NCBI GenBank assembly: GCA_001655205.1
Contig: LPNZ01008715.1
Span: 1-49,620 of the forward strand
Length of the DNA stretch: 49,620 nucleotides
Source: Lenisia limosa
Lineage: Eukaryota > Breviatea
Reading direction: 5' to 3'
In this document: piece by piece, positions 10,241 to 20,378 of the stretch
Position numbering within the stretch: the first letter of the stretch is position 1
Layout of the letters: the number at the start of each line of letters is the position of its first letter
Program-made: the position numbers and the translations under genes
Notes under the pieces: generated by a model
Database searches by the model: none
Seen by the model: the letters and a program-made list of their open reading frames with translations, nothing else
Told to the model about the DNA's origin: nothing

Positions 10241-13200
10241 ATGGCCTACCCCTTGAGATCTCAGGGTAATGCTCCCGATGTTGACTATCCATCTAAAACG
10301 GACGACGCCTATTGGGGTGAAGAAGACTATGAAGATGATGACGACGATGCTTATTCCCCAAATAGATCTAGACGTGGAAAACGTAACAAAGCTCAGCAGA
10401 GAAGGAAAGGCGACCAGGTTCTCCTCTCCCCTGTCACACCAACGCCTAGTTATAGATCAGGAGAGAAGGTAACTGATGTTTCGGACCATTCCTTGTATGG
10501 ATGTGGAGAGAATTTCTTCAAATTCCCGTAAGTACAACTCTTTTCTCCTTCCAATCTTATTTTTAGGTTCAATATGAAGGTTATCTTCGACCATGTCCAC
10601 GAAATGGAAACAATCAAACTTGTGTCTCGTGAATATGACAATCAGATCTACTTTGATGTCCGTCCTAACAAGCTCATCCCAATCAGACTTGAACTTGAGG
10701 TTGGAAGAGATAGCGCTTGATAAAATATATAATTGTATTAGTGTTGAATGTTGTTCTTATGTTTCTTTCTTCACCTTCGTAGAACCCCCTTCCTCCCATT
10801 CCAGCATCATCCTACTACAGTCTCCGATGCGAGCTTCAAGGAATCACACATCAACTGAAAGTCAGTGTTGGATTTTTTTACGTTTTGTGCTACTTCAACG
10901 CAGTACCCCCCCCCCCTTATTTTTGTTTTGNNNNNNNNNNNNNNNNNNNNNNNNNNNNNNNNNNNNNNNNNNNNNNNNNNNNNNNNCAAAGTCAAGCGTA
11001 TGCCGAAGTGCAAAAAGTGTGAAGGCAGTATTTCACCCATTGCTGTTGGTGAAGGCAAAACCTGGGTCGTTTCCGAGTTCGACAAACTTACCTGCAAGTT
11101 TGTTGGGTTTCAGATGCACCTTCCTGAAAAACGGACCAGCATTACACTAATAGAGGCCTGTTGTATTCCAATCACACGCATACTTTTTTTATAGATTGAG
11201 TACCTGCTTTATTATTATTACAGGTTTTTTTTGGCCCTTGGTCCAGACAACGTTCTACATCAGAAAATTCACCACATGTATTTTTATATCCTTTACAATC
11301 ACTTACAAGCCATGTTCCATTTTTGATATTATTAATTGTATTATTTCAAGCCTCTTGTGTGATTGTAGTGGTTCCAAAGGTTTTCTGTCTCCCACAGCTA
11401 TTTTGTAATTCATTCAAACCTTCGCACGTCCACCTTGTACTGACCATATAGCGTACAATGGACCAACCGCATCGATATTCCCATCAAAGTGGCATGCTGC
11501 ACTGTCCAGCATGACCTAGCGCACTTCCGCATCCTGTTCGTCATCGAGCGCATTGACGAAGGCAGTGATGAGCCTGTCCTGGTAACTCGAATGGCGTGGG
11601 GGGGGGGGGGTAANNNNNNNNNNNNNNNNNNNNNNNNNNNNNNNNNNNNNNNNNNNNNNNNNNNNNNNNNNNNNNNNNNNNNNNNNNNNNNNNNNNNNNN
11701 NNNNNNNNNNNNNNNNNNNNNNNNNNTAGTGGATCCAAGTCCGCTGTGCATTCTCATTATCGTTGCATGCAATCTGATATATTTCAGTATGGCTCCTATT
11801 CTGTCCCGAAAGCGAGCTGGAAAGGCTCCTCAGGCACGACCCCCCGCGTCTCAGAAATCGGTGTGCGGGTGCCTGTATTACTCATTATATCATTTTCCGT
11901 GTGAAACCAATCCTCAAACCTAAGTGTATACCGTCATATCACCTTACGGAAACATGTGGAGATACCAAACAAGTCATTAATAATCCATGTAGACCGCAGT
12001 GGACCGTCGCCGTCCTGCTGTCGAGCATGTTAGACGTATGTTTCGGAAGGGAGGGGGGGGGTACCAATAGCAGCATAGTGTCAACTTGTCGGTTTCACAC
12101 ATGCCACATCTCGTGTCAATATTTAGTGCTTTCCTATTTCAGTGACATTTTCCCATGAAACTGATCTCTTCCAGACAAGTAATTATACATCACCAATATT
12201 TACCCTTGTAGCGGCCCGCAGAAAGCGCAGTCGCAATGCCTATGAAGACATCCCGGATATGCCGGCGGTGATGGCGGTGTCTGATAAGATTTCGCCGTTT
12301 GGGGCCGGGGTACAAGCTGTCACGCAAGGCCAAGGTTTGGCTGGATTATATACATACATTCTTTGGATGTACATGCGATGATAGCGCTCCAACTAGCACA
12401 CCTGAAAACTACATCGATAAATGATTTTAACATATCGTAGTCCTTTGAAGTAACAGGTAGTTTTGGTATTAACATATTTGAGCGGATTTCAAACAGTTAG
12501 AAAGGCAGTCTACATGTACTATAACTTTTTGCGTATCAATATCCCTTACTTTGTACCAAACCTACATCATTATTTGACATGCCATATATTGTATAGTTGA
12601 CTGAAACTTCAAATCGCTCAATCTATGAAATAACAATCAAATACCAGTCTGATGTGGTATAACCAGCATATAGCATATATTATGTGCATGTACTATGAGG
12701 GAAAAAATTCCATATTATTCCATGAAGTAATTAAACTGATGCATTCCGTAAGTGTGATTCACAATTATTCCATCCAGTAGGAGATTGCTTGGAAAAGATT
12801 AAGCCCACAGTGATAAAGGCATTTCTCATAGTGCCAATTAGCCCTCCACTTCTTTCTATTTTACCATTCATTCGCAGATTTACTATTTAGAATTGTGTAA
12901 AAAATGAAAGCCCAACACAATACCATATTTTTGAATNNNNNNNNNNGCGTTTGCGCGGCATATGAAGATATCAGATCATTGCAGGATTTTCCTAAGTAGC
13001 ACGGATGATAATCATGAATTACTCTAATTACTTGAATTTCCATGACCACTTCAGATTTGTCTGAAAGCGTCACTCGTATTGTTGGTGAAACTCTGGGGCC
13101 TGCTCCTACGGGTAGGTTGTAACATTTTTTTTAAGGATCTTACACATTCATGGTCACTTCATAATTTTTTTAAACAATTGGCAGGATATAATATGATTGT

Positions 13201-16200
13201 ATATGTAACTTGTACAGCTGTCGCCCCTGAGCTGATGCAAACGCACAACATCGACATGGCCCTTTCCAATGGCTTTGAACAGATGCCACAACCTGCGCTC
13301 ATGGGTAAGCTGGATGACTACATTTCCTTATACAGCCATTAGCCTAGTTATTCTTCTTCTAAGTATTCAGATTCCCAAACAGGACCAACTCCCTCTAAAG
13401 GTTTGTAATTTGCTTTTTGACTGTTCTTTTATCTTTAACAAAGGGCTTTGTTTTGTTATTTCTTTTTAAAAGTTTAGATGAAATTGCTAGGCATCTCAAA
13501 ACTCTCGACTCCCTTTTCTCCAACAATGTAGGCGCAATTATATTCCCACGTTCTACATACTCTGTATTACCACTGCGTATCCCATTGAATGGGATCACGA
13601 TGACGCACCCACGAACATTACCCTCACCTCACTTGCCTATTCTATTTTAACTTTCAAGACTCCCGTATCTGTCGATGTTTTATGGGGAGCTATTTTCCCC
13701 ATCCTTGCCTGCTACAGCTCCAAAGCATCATCTTACCATAAACTGCTTATGTGTGACATTCTTGGTGGGAGGTTAATATAGTTTTTTTTATATATTATGT
13801 ACATTAAAGTTGACCCCCCCCCCCCTATCTCTATCGTTGCCTGATGTTTTCATTGTTTATTGTTATTAGAAGAGAGCCCCTATTTCAGCATAACGATAAT
13901 TACTCACACTCACTTAGACACGAGCCTCAGCGGAGAAGTTAACATTGAACACTTCCAAGCCTTCCGCAAGTGGTTTGGCGAAACATCTCTTTGGATTGGC
14001 AAGGTTCGAATGGCTATTTTAACTCCTTCCTGAGGGTCTCGCTTATTAAAGTATAATCTGGTCGCCAAATTACATATTACATGTATAGTATGATATTTTA
14101 AAGGAGTTTCTTATTTTGGCATACTGATTGGATAATATTATGTCTCTAATGACGGCATACCTTAATTTAAGGAGTTAACTCTTCAGCTTGAGATTCTGAA
14201 GCCAATCGCGATCCGCAGGTTTGTGTTTGATAAACAGGATGCTGTTTATTTTATTGTTTTTGTAAAGTATTTTGACAATCTGTAAACTGCACTTAGGCTA
14301 AATATTAACTGCTTCGCAACAGAATTACCTAACCCCCTGCTCTATAGTTGGTTCCATGGATTCGTATCGTCACACAGCGCCAAGAGCTGCCTTCTGAACT
14401 CCTCATTAGCCGTCGGTACATTTGTTGTGCGTTTCTCACAGAGCCGGGCAGAGGACAATGGTGTGTTAAAAATAATATGTTTTGGTTGCTGTTTATACCT
14501 CAGAAGTGAACTAAAAATGCCACCTTCTAAGATTTTAGGACTCACGGTTTCAACGGTGTCACTATATCACAATCAAGGTTCGCCTGTCATATTCACTTCT
14601 TGTTTCAAACAAAACAACAAATGGCCCTACTGCTACATGTTGACAATCCCCCACTTATATGTTCCAGTTGTTGTTATTGAGTACCCTGTGCGATTAGATC
14701 TCAATGGGGAGTGCTCAATGTGGGTTGCCTTTACTCGAGACAAGGACACCCCAAAAACTGATGTATGATGGACTTGAGTTTGGCTGTCGCTGCAAGTGTC
14801 TTATTTTTTTTATTTATTTTTTTTTCTTCTTTTTTTTTCGATTTAACTTTTTTTTATTTGCTTTAACTATACATGCTACGGGCGCTAAATCCGATTTAAT
14901 TCGATTATTTTTTATTTTTAATTTCAAACTGCTTTCTCCTTTACACAACAATCAGAAGAAAAAAGTAATTTGTCTCATTTAGAAGTCGAGTAATATACAT
15001 TATATATTCAACTAAACATAACATCAAAATACAAAAATAGAGACAGGATTGTATTACTTTTTGGGCTTCTTTTTAGTCGTGGTCTTGGTGTTCGCTCCTT
15101 CTTTAAGTTGTCGCTTACGGTTTGGCTCCAAGCTGGCTATGTCATCGAAGTTTCAAAAATAACCTAAAATTGTCACCATTGATAAAGTATACAATGTGCT
15201 ACTCCATTTTGAATAAAAAAAGATGGCTTTACATCCCTTCGGCCCGGCCATGGCACCCATTTCTGTGAAGAATCTCTGATTTCGAGCTTTGACTTCCTTC
15301 AAGTTGTCAACTGTAGTGACTACTTTGTCGCTTAGAAGGGTTACTACACGCTCGCCTGGCGAAAGGGGAATGCGAGCCATTGGGGTGATACTTTCTGTAT
15401 TCGGTCCGACTTCTACAACCTTGGTAACAATGTCGAAGATAGCTTAAGATGTAACATTTGTTGAACAGAGGATTGTTGAAGCTCCAAGAACTTTCTTGAG
15501 AGTACTTGGTGAAAATATCATTGCTCAAAAGAGTCGCCATGGAGGCCATACCTTCCAAAAAAGTATTTCTAGCTCCAATATCGTTCTGAACTCGCTCTTT
15601 GGCGAACTGTACAAGTGCGAATTGGAACTGTGTTGAACTGTAGGGTTGCTTCTCATTCAGCTTCGTGCGGAATTTGGCAACTTCTTTTGTCTCAGGTTTA
15701 GGTTTAAACTGGGGGAACGGATCAATGCGGAGTGGGGTCATGAAGGCGGTACCAGGTGGGCTTTCGAGGTTGATGGAATAGAGGCTCTTGAGGAAGGGAG
15801 GTGTGAAAGCTGGTCGTGATAAGCTTCACATACTTTTCTAAGGAATAGATTCCTCTCAGAAACGTTGAGGAAGGTGAGAAACTCGGGCCTTGCTTCCTCC
15901 GTTTCACGTCAAAAGGAACTTGTAAAACTGGATCAGGTCTATTTTCCATCTCAAACAGGGGAAAACCAAAGAAGAAATTTTGTCAAAAAAGCAAAAAGTA
16001 ATTAATGATCACTTTCAGTTGGGCTTGTCTTCTGAAAAAAGCTAATGCTTTGTTAATATTTGAATATTGCACAAAATATAATGAATAAGAACACAATGGG
16101 TCAAAGAGAGAACTTTATTGTTTTAGTGAACAAGATCTTCTTTTTTTTTGTTTTTGGTGAAAGGTAATCTTACTCCAAAATCCCCCTTTTCTATTCTGGC

Positions 16201-16678
16201 TCCCGGGTGTTGAATTTATGCATTTCTACTTCAAATATCAAGGGAGTAAAAGGTCTAAAAATTATAAATTAAAAAATAATCGGATTAAATCGGATTTAGC
16301 GCCCATAGCATATTTATACTTGTTTTAAAAAATATCCCATGGCCTTTCGCTAACTTACATCTAGGTCGTGACAAAAACCTACTCCAGCTTCGACCAACTC
16401 CTTGACACATGTGCAGATGTGTTCNNNNNNNNNNNNNNNNNNNNNNNNNNNNNNNNNNNNNNNNNNNNNNNNNNNNNNNNNNNNNNNNNNNNNNNNNNNN
16501 NNNNNNNTTTGCTTATCTCATTAAATCTTTATTTCGAAATGCTGTGTTCAAGACTTGCAGTTTGGCGCATAAAGGGCAATCACTCACACCGCAGGTATAT
16601 TACCCCCGGAAAGGAGGCCCTCCCCTTAGAGTATGAGTTTCCGACTGGCGTCCAAGCCTTCTCGTCGCACCCTCAATG
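10241..16678 (+). CDS. STAT-like protein with C-terminal SH2 domain
   Basis: STATs are phosphotyrosine-activated transcription factors. The plus-strand gene starts MAYPLRSQGNAPDVDYPSK with an acidic run (EEDYEDDDDD), then a basic run (RRGKRNKAQQRRKG). Exons from 10567 encode a beta-rich region (KLVSREYDNQIYFDVRP; YYSLRCELQGITHQLK; HFRILFVIERIDEG) in the place of a STAT Ig-like DNA-binding domain. Later, SLSGEVNIEHFQAFRKWFG resembles the EF-hand-like linker. From 14348 an SH2 domain reads WFHGFVSSHSAKSCLL, then GTFVVRFSQS with the phosphate-binding Arg. Its end, SMWVAFTRDKDTPKTD, splices in phase 0 at 14764 across a 1.6-kb intron to VVTKTYSSFDQLLDTCADVF at 16365. No long coiled coil is visible. 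Four N gaps interrupt the gene. The last exon can be read two ways: VYYPRKGGPPL (stop at 16634-16636) or YITPGKEALPLEY (stop at 16676-16678). Confidence 0.6.
10931..10986. other. Assembly gap (56 N)
   Basis: N run in the STAT-like gene, shortly after a C11 tract at about 10907-10917. The downstream exon reads MPKCKKCEGSISPIAVGEGK; its upstream end is lost. Confidence 1.
11614..11726. other. Assembly gap (113 N)
   Basis: N run in an intron of the STAT-like gene, directly after a G tract at about 11598-11610. Confidence 1.
12365..13045 (+). other. Long intron of STAT-like gene with no visible content
   Basis: About 0.7 kb of AT-rich sequence separates the exon reading RKRSRNAYEDIPDMPAVMAV (about 12216-12330) from the one reading DLSESVTRIVGETLGPAPT (about 13053). 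It includes a 10-N gap at 12937-12946. I see no inverted repeats or coding sequence in it. Confidence 0.5.
14348..14764 (+). other. SH2 domain, first part
   Basis: Encodes the N-terminal half of the SH2 domain: WFHGFVSSHSAKSCLL is helix A (sequence .WFHG.......LL), and GTFVVRFSQSRAEDNG carries the FLVR-type motif, here FVVRFS, whose Arg binds phosphotyrosine. A short intron follows near 14461. The rest of the domain lies beyond the long intron. Confidence 0.75.
14873..14914 (+). repeat. Left terminal inverted repeat of the 14.9-16.3 kb cassette
   Basis: Core GGGCGCTAAATCCGATTTAA preceded by ATGCTAC. It matches the reverse complement of 16270-16311 at 40 of 42 positions. Confidence 0.9.
15054..15949 (-). 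CDS. Nested gene of unknown function in an intron of the STAT-like gene
   Basis: Antisense gene with a start at 15947-15949 (MENRPDPVLQVPFDVKRRK) and a stop at 15054-15056. A single open frame does not run through. Four exons join in phase: the first ends near 15885; the second opens TFTPPFLKSLYSINLESPPG and continues with QFQFALVQFAKERVQNDIGA and GMASMATLLSNDIFTKYSQE; the third opens TIFDIVTKVVEVGPNTESIT and continues with GERVVTLLSDKVVTTVDNLK; the fourth is lysine-rich and ends KTTTKKKPKK. The product is about 230 residues with a basic tail, possibly nuclear or nucleic-acid-binding. I do not recognise it, and it lacks any transposase motif I know. Spliceosomal introns argue for a cellular gene carried inside the inverted-repeat cassette. 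The donors of the first two introns are non-consensus (gtttct, gttctt), so those joins are tentative. Confidence 0.55.
16270..16311 (-). repeat. Right terminal inverted repeat of the 14.9-16.3 kb cassette
   Basis: Reverse complement of the left arm with two mismatches. It ends TTTAGCGCCCATAGCAT on the plus strand. Confidence 0.9.
16425..16507. other. Assembly gap (83 N)
   Basis: N run directly after the exon encoding SSFDQLLDTCADVF. It hides the end of the SH2 domain and the following splice site. Confidence 1.
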
Positions 16679-16826
16679 ATTTAATGTTTCTTATGTTCTT
16701 CTAGGTTCTATTTCCCGTTCTACGTTGTTTTGTTGTATTTTTTGAGATGTATTATTTGCATAGAGTTTATTTACCACTGGGTTTGACTACTATTATAAAT
16801 ATGTACATTAAAAAAAAAAGTTGCTC

Positions 16827-19666
16827 TTACACCTCAGATTCCTGCTTTTTGGACATGGCATAATTGTATCGTTTTTGGTCCTGAATTGTGAGAAGGGTCA
16901 ACGTACAATTTCTCAAAAAGTCCACCTCTATCCACACATACGTCAATAAGTAAGCGGTATGCAATGACACAGCCAATCGCTGCAAGGAACAACATTGTCA
17001 ATGTCAGCAGTCTGCCCGCAGTCCACTGAGGCGCGGCAGAGGGAAGAGGTAGAGAGTTACATTCCTAGGAAATAAGCGTTATAACTTCACATCAGAGGTG
17101 CCCACTTTGATGAACGAAAACTGAAGAGGGGTGTAGTCGGACACCATTGAGACAGTGACTGTGATACCCACTGAGCCCGAACGAACACATTCGAACGACA
17201 GGGTCAGGGAGGCCGTGTCTTTTTCCCAGGGTGCCTGAGGGGAAATGGCAAATGGTTATGTTTAAATATGGTAAAAAGATGTTAATTTATCAAAAAGTCA
17301 CAGTACTTGAATATTCGGTATTTCACATGATAGTCCCTACATACTTGAACAAGTGTTCCTGACTCTCTCATGCCCAAAATGTTTCGAGGCTCCACTGTGA
17401 ATACGGGGGAAAGGAAGTTCAATGGTTGCCTTCTAAAACCCAGTCAGAGATAATGGTTTAGAAATAAACGAATTCAGTTAACGCATTTTGCCAAAACTGA
17501 AAAACAGCCAAGTTCTTTAACGAACAACGAACTCCCTACCCAGTGTCACTGAAGAAGAAGACAATGCGATCCGTTTCAGGACCAAGAGTGGTGAGAGTGT
17601 CACTGGTTGCTTTCCAGCTGGCAGCAGTTTGGCCTGACTCAATCACGCGGCTGGGTCCGGTAGAGGCCGAGCAGCTGATACTGAAGAGTTACAGGCTTAC
17701 GGTGCGAGAAGGTCTTTTTTATACATGGACATTTTAATCAAGTACCACAATACAACCGCGCGGAGTCGGGAGCGCATAGATTATATATGTGGTAAGCGAG
17801 GTGTTATAATTATGTAATATTGATACATATATGACTTGCATAAATTTCGGTTCACATTTCGATAAAACAAGATTATTTTGAAGGCACTCGTTTTGAGAAA
17901 CACGAGGAATTGTAGTTAAGCCTGCCAAGTACCTTGTTCTTGGTCCCTTGTGGACGGCTTCGCAGACACTGTTCCAAACTATCTCAAGCTGATCAAAACT
18001 CCCAATGGGGTAGATCAATGTCACTAAGGACTCGCCGGGCTACAATTTGAGGAAGGAAAAGCATCGTAAGAGTAGCTCTTTGAAATACGTAGTATCACGG
18101 TTACCCCATCCCCTAACCTTGGTACAAGTAAGCATTATTTGCATTTCCATGACGCCCGAAGAAACTAGGTGCTGGGGTGAGATGTTTCCCGCCAAGACTG
18201 GATCAGCAAAGATCTTATTCGAGAATCGCACCTCAGGGCGTCCTATCAAAGGTCATAATAATTAATTCCGTGATAGGCAATATATACATCAATATTATGT
18301 AGAAATGAGAAAAGGAGTATCAGGCCATGCCATGCCGTATTTATATAGATGATGCAAACGTGTGCAAAAACCCTCATGAACCGAATGAACAGCCTAGCCT
18401 GTCTTAACATGCCTACCAATATCTTGACTTCCCATTCCGGGTGACAAAGTCAGGGTTGCAGAAAGGGTGCCTTTTCTCGAGTGGGTTGGTTTGGGGTTTT
18501 CTGATGTCAATGCCCAAGCGTCATCAACAACACCGTCAGCAACAACAGTATTGGACTCTCCTGAAACGTGAGGTTAATGGCGTAAACTGTCAATCATGGA
18601 GGAAATGACAGTCTGGTTCAGCAAATGTTCAATATATGGGAAGATAATAAAAAAAGGAATCCAAAAAATCACATAGCAAGAGGTGATATACCAGATGCGG
18701 TTGTGAGAGTCACTTGAAGACCATTTCGAGGACCGCCACCACAAGTCTTCTTCAGATAAAACTAGGTTGTTAAGAGTAAGGCAAAGTGTGATATGAATTT
18801 TATTGCTGTCTAAATCAGGTCGTATGAAGATATTTTATTTTGGTTTAAATCAAAACAAATATCATATATGTATTAAAAAACCAATGGCAAATACAAAAGT
18901 TTCTGTGATTCAATTCAAAATTCAGAATGATATTAAACATAAAAGCGAGAAATCACCAACAGTGTATGGATAAAAGAACTGGTCAGGGTCAGCAGGGACA
19001 CCATCAGGTGGGGAAGCCAGGAAGATGGTGGTTGCAATGTACGTTTCACAGGCCTGTTAGAATGTCAAAAAAAAAAAAAAAAAAATCAAGGGGGAAGCGG
19101 TGTATTGACCGTCATACAGAATTGTGTCAATTCAAACTTGGAAGTACAGAAAAGATAGAAGACCCTATATAATCCATTGACAGTTTCTTCTAGAGTACCC
19201 CATTCACATTCAGACAGCCGAAGTAAGCAACAAGACTGTCTTCTCTGTCAAACTCGCCATCAATGGTCCCTTCGACCGTCGGGACAAGGCACTGGTTATC
19301 CTTGGCGACAGGCTTATTGTCGGAGTCAACTTCCATCAACGATGGCAACTTCTCATTCACTTCATCAATGTCAACTTGCACGGTGAAGGCGAAACTGTTG
19401 GAATGCTGGAGGGGTTCGGGGTGTAAAATAAAATATGTTAACAAAACAAAATCAACTCTGATGACTTAACATTTTGAGAAATAACCAACCTGATCAAACA
19501 GAAAGTCTTCGGCAAGAGTGCTGATATTGGTACCAGCTACCGCGACACTGTTGGCATATATTGGCGCAGAGCCGAAAAGAGAAACGTCAAGGGCAGAGGT
19601 GGATAGAAAGAGGCAGGTTGTGAGAATGAGAGTGAACATAGTTTGAAAAGTTGAAAGGAGAACCAT
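16827..19666 (-). CDS. Type I membrane glycoprotein of unknown family
   Basis: About twelve exons join in phase from an ATG at 19664-19666. The N-terminus is a classic signal peptide (FTLILTTCLFLSTSALDV). The large luminal or extracellular part is beta-rich with scattered cysteines and few recognisable motifs (TFYLKKTCGGGPRNGLQVTL; TLSATLTLSPGMGSQDIGRP; ESLVTLIYPIGSFDQL; TLSFECVRSGSVGITVTVS; TPLQFSFIKECN). A single membrane helix near the C-terminus (LTLTMLFLAAIGCVIAYRLL) is followed by a tail of about 35 residues (FLRNCTLTLLTIQDQKRYNY, then AMSKKQESEV) and a stop at 16827-16829. I do not recognise the family; repeated 'L.C...G...ITV...PLQFSF' strands suggest Ig-like folds. The tail reads sensibly only if 16 bases at 16926-16941 are removed. 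It converges with the STAT-like gene, 148 bases away. Confidence 0.65.
16926..16941 (-). other. Candidate 16-nt intron
   Basis: On the minus strand the sequence gtatgtgtggatagag has a consensus GT donor and an AG end. Removing it in phase 0 joins AYRLLID to VDFLRNCTLTLLTIQ and opens the protein to a natural stop at 16827. Retaining it gives a frame that ends within 30 codons. A one-base sequencing error would also explain the frame change. Confidence 0.45.
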
Positions 19667-20300
19667 GTCTTAAGACGCTCGCTTGCGCCTTTACTATACA
19701 AATCAGAGAAGGAGGGGAGGAGGGAAACTACATAGAGAGCTACAGGTCTACTTTCCGGAATTTGGAATAGTCTGTGTCTATATGCGGCTATGATGCTGCG
19801 ATTTGTTGTAAATTGCTCTATCTCTCTGTGTCTTTTATTTCAAATGAGTTGGAGCAGGAGTTTTTTTATTTACATTTGCGTTTTATGTGATCCATCGTGA
19901 TCTCGGAATTCGGCAAGAGGGACTCAACTCTCTTACCACTGAGCATATTTGTATTGTAGTACAATTGTAGTAGTGTAATATATATATATAATATGTTGTA
20001 ATTTATTAATTCAACAAGTGTGACTAGTCGCTGTACAGTTTGACACTCCAATTACCAAAAGCGGAAACTCCCACAACCCACCTTACCTTCCCGTCCACCA
20101 TACCTAACGCTGAAGGTTTATGAGGCGAAATAAACTGCTGCCACTGGTCAGGTAATTTGATGCTAATTTTGACAAGTGTAGTGTCACTGGAAATCTCTAT
20201 TGGTGAATTTGAAACTGGTAATCCTAAATACAATCAAAAACTAATTGACCATAACTGTTTCATATCAAAAGATGTCGTAATAGGCAACTAGGAGAGTGTT
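19667..20300. promoter_or_regulatory. Divergent intergenic region between membrane protein and adenylyl cyclase genes
   Basis: The longest divergent interval of the window. It is AT-rich with a (TA)n stretch near 19978-19990 and must hold both promoters. It also contains a 65-codon minus-strand open frame at 20036-20230, noted separately. Confidence 0.4.
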
Positions 20301-20378
20301 ATGACAAGTGGTCGTCTTGAAAATGAAAAAGAAAATGGACCTGCTATCCACTCTCTGCTTCCAAGGTGGGCTTGTCAA
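20036..20378 (-). CDS. Possible two-exon minus-strand fragment, unknown
   Basis: An acceptor-like tgtatttag opens a 65-residue frame (LPVSNSPIEISSDTTLVKIS ... FGNWSVKLYSD, stop at 20036). Upstream, DNITSLDKPTLEAE at about 20345-20385 joins it in phase through a donor gtggat. It overlaps the first exon of the adenylyl cyclase gene in antisense and has no identifiable start. It could be a gene fragment or chance. Confidence 0.2.

Larger units (their letters stand above)
14873..16311. mobile_element. 1.44-kb inverted-repeat-bounded insert inside a STAT-like gene intron
   Basis: Two 42-nt inverted repeats (14873-14914 and 16270-16311) differ at two positions and bound a cassette that holds one complete minus-strand gene. 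The cassette lies wholly inside the intron that interrupts the SH2 coding sequence (about 14765-16364). Without it the intron would be about 160 bases, ordinary for this gene. Similarity between the arms continues weakly past the 42 nt on both sides, and I see no clear target-site duplication. It could be a DNA transposon that captured a gene, a non-autonomous element, or an inverted duplication. Confidence 0.7.

Noticed and set aside
10092-10292. Minus-strand 66-codon frame upstream of the STAT-like gene
   Set aside because: It overlaps the first STAT-like exon and the promoter interval and shows no protein-like pattern or splice signals.
14704-14982. 92-codon plus-strand frame rich in phenylalanine
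   Set aside because: Produced by a T-rich intron stretch after the SH2 exon; low-complexity translation only.
15054-15949. Nested gene as a transposase
   Set aside because: No DDE/DDD pattern, zinc-binding motif or helix-turn-helix I can recognise, and the gene has introns; left as unknown.
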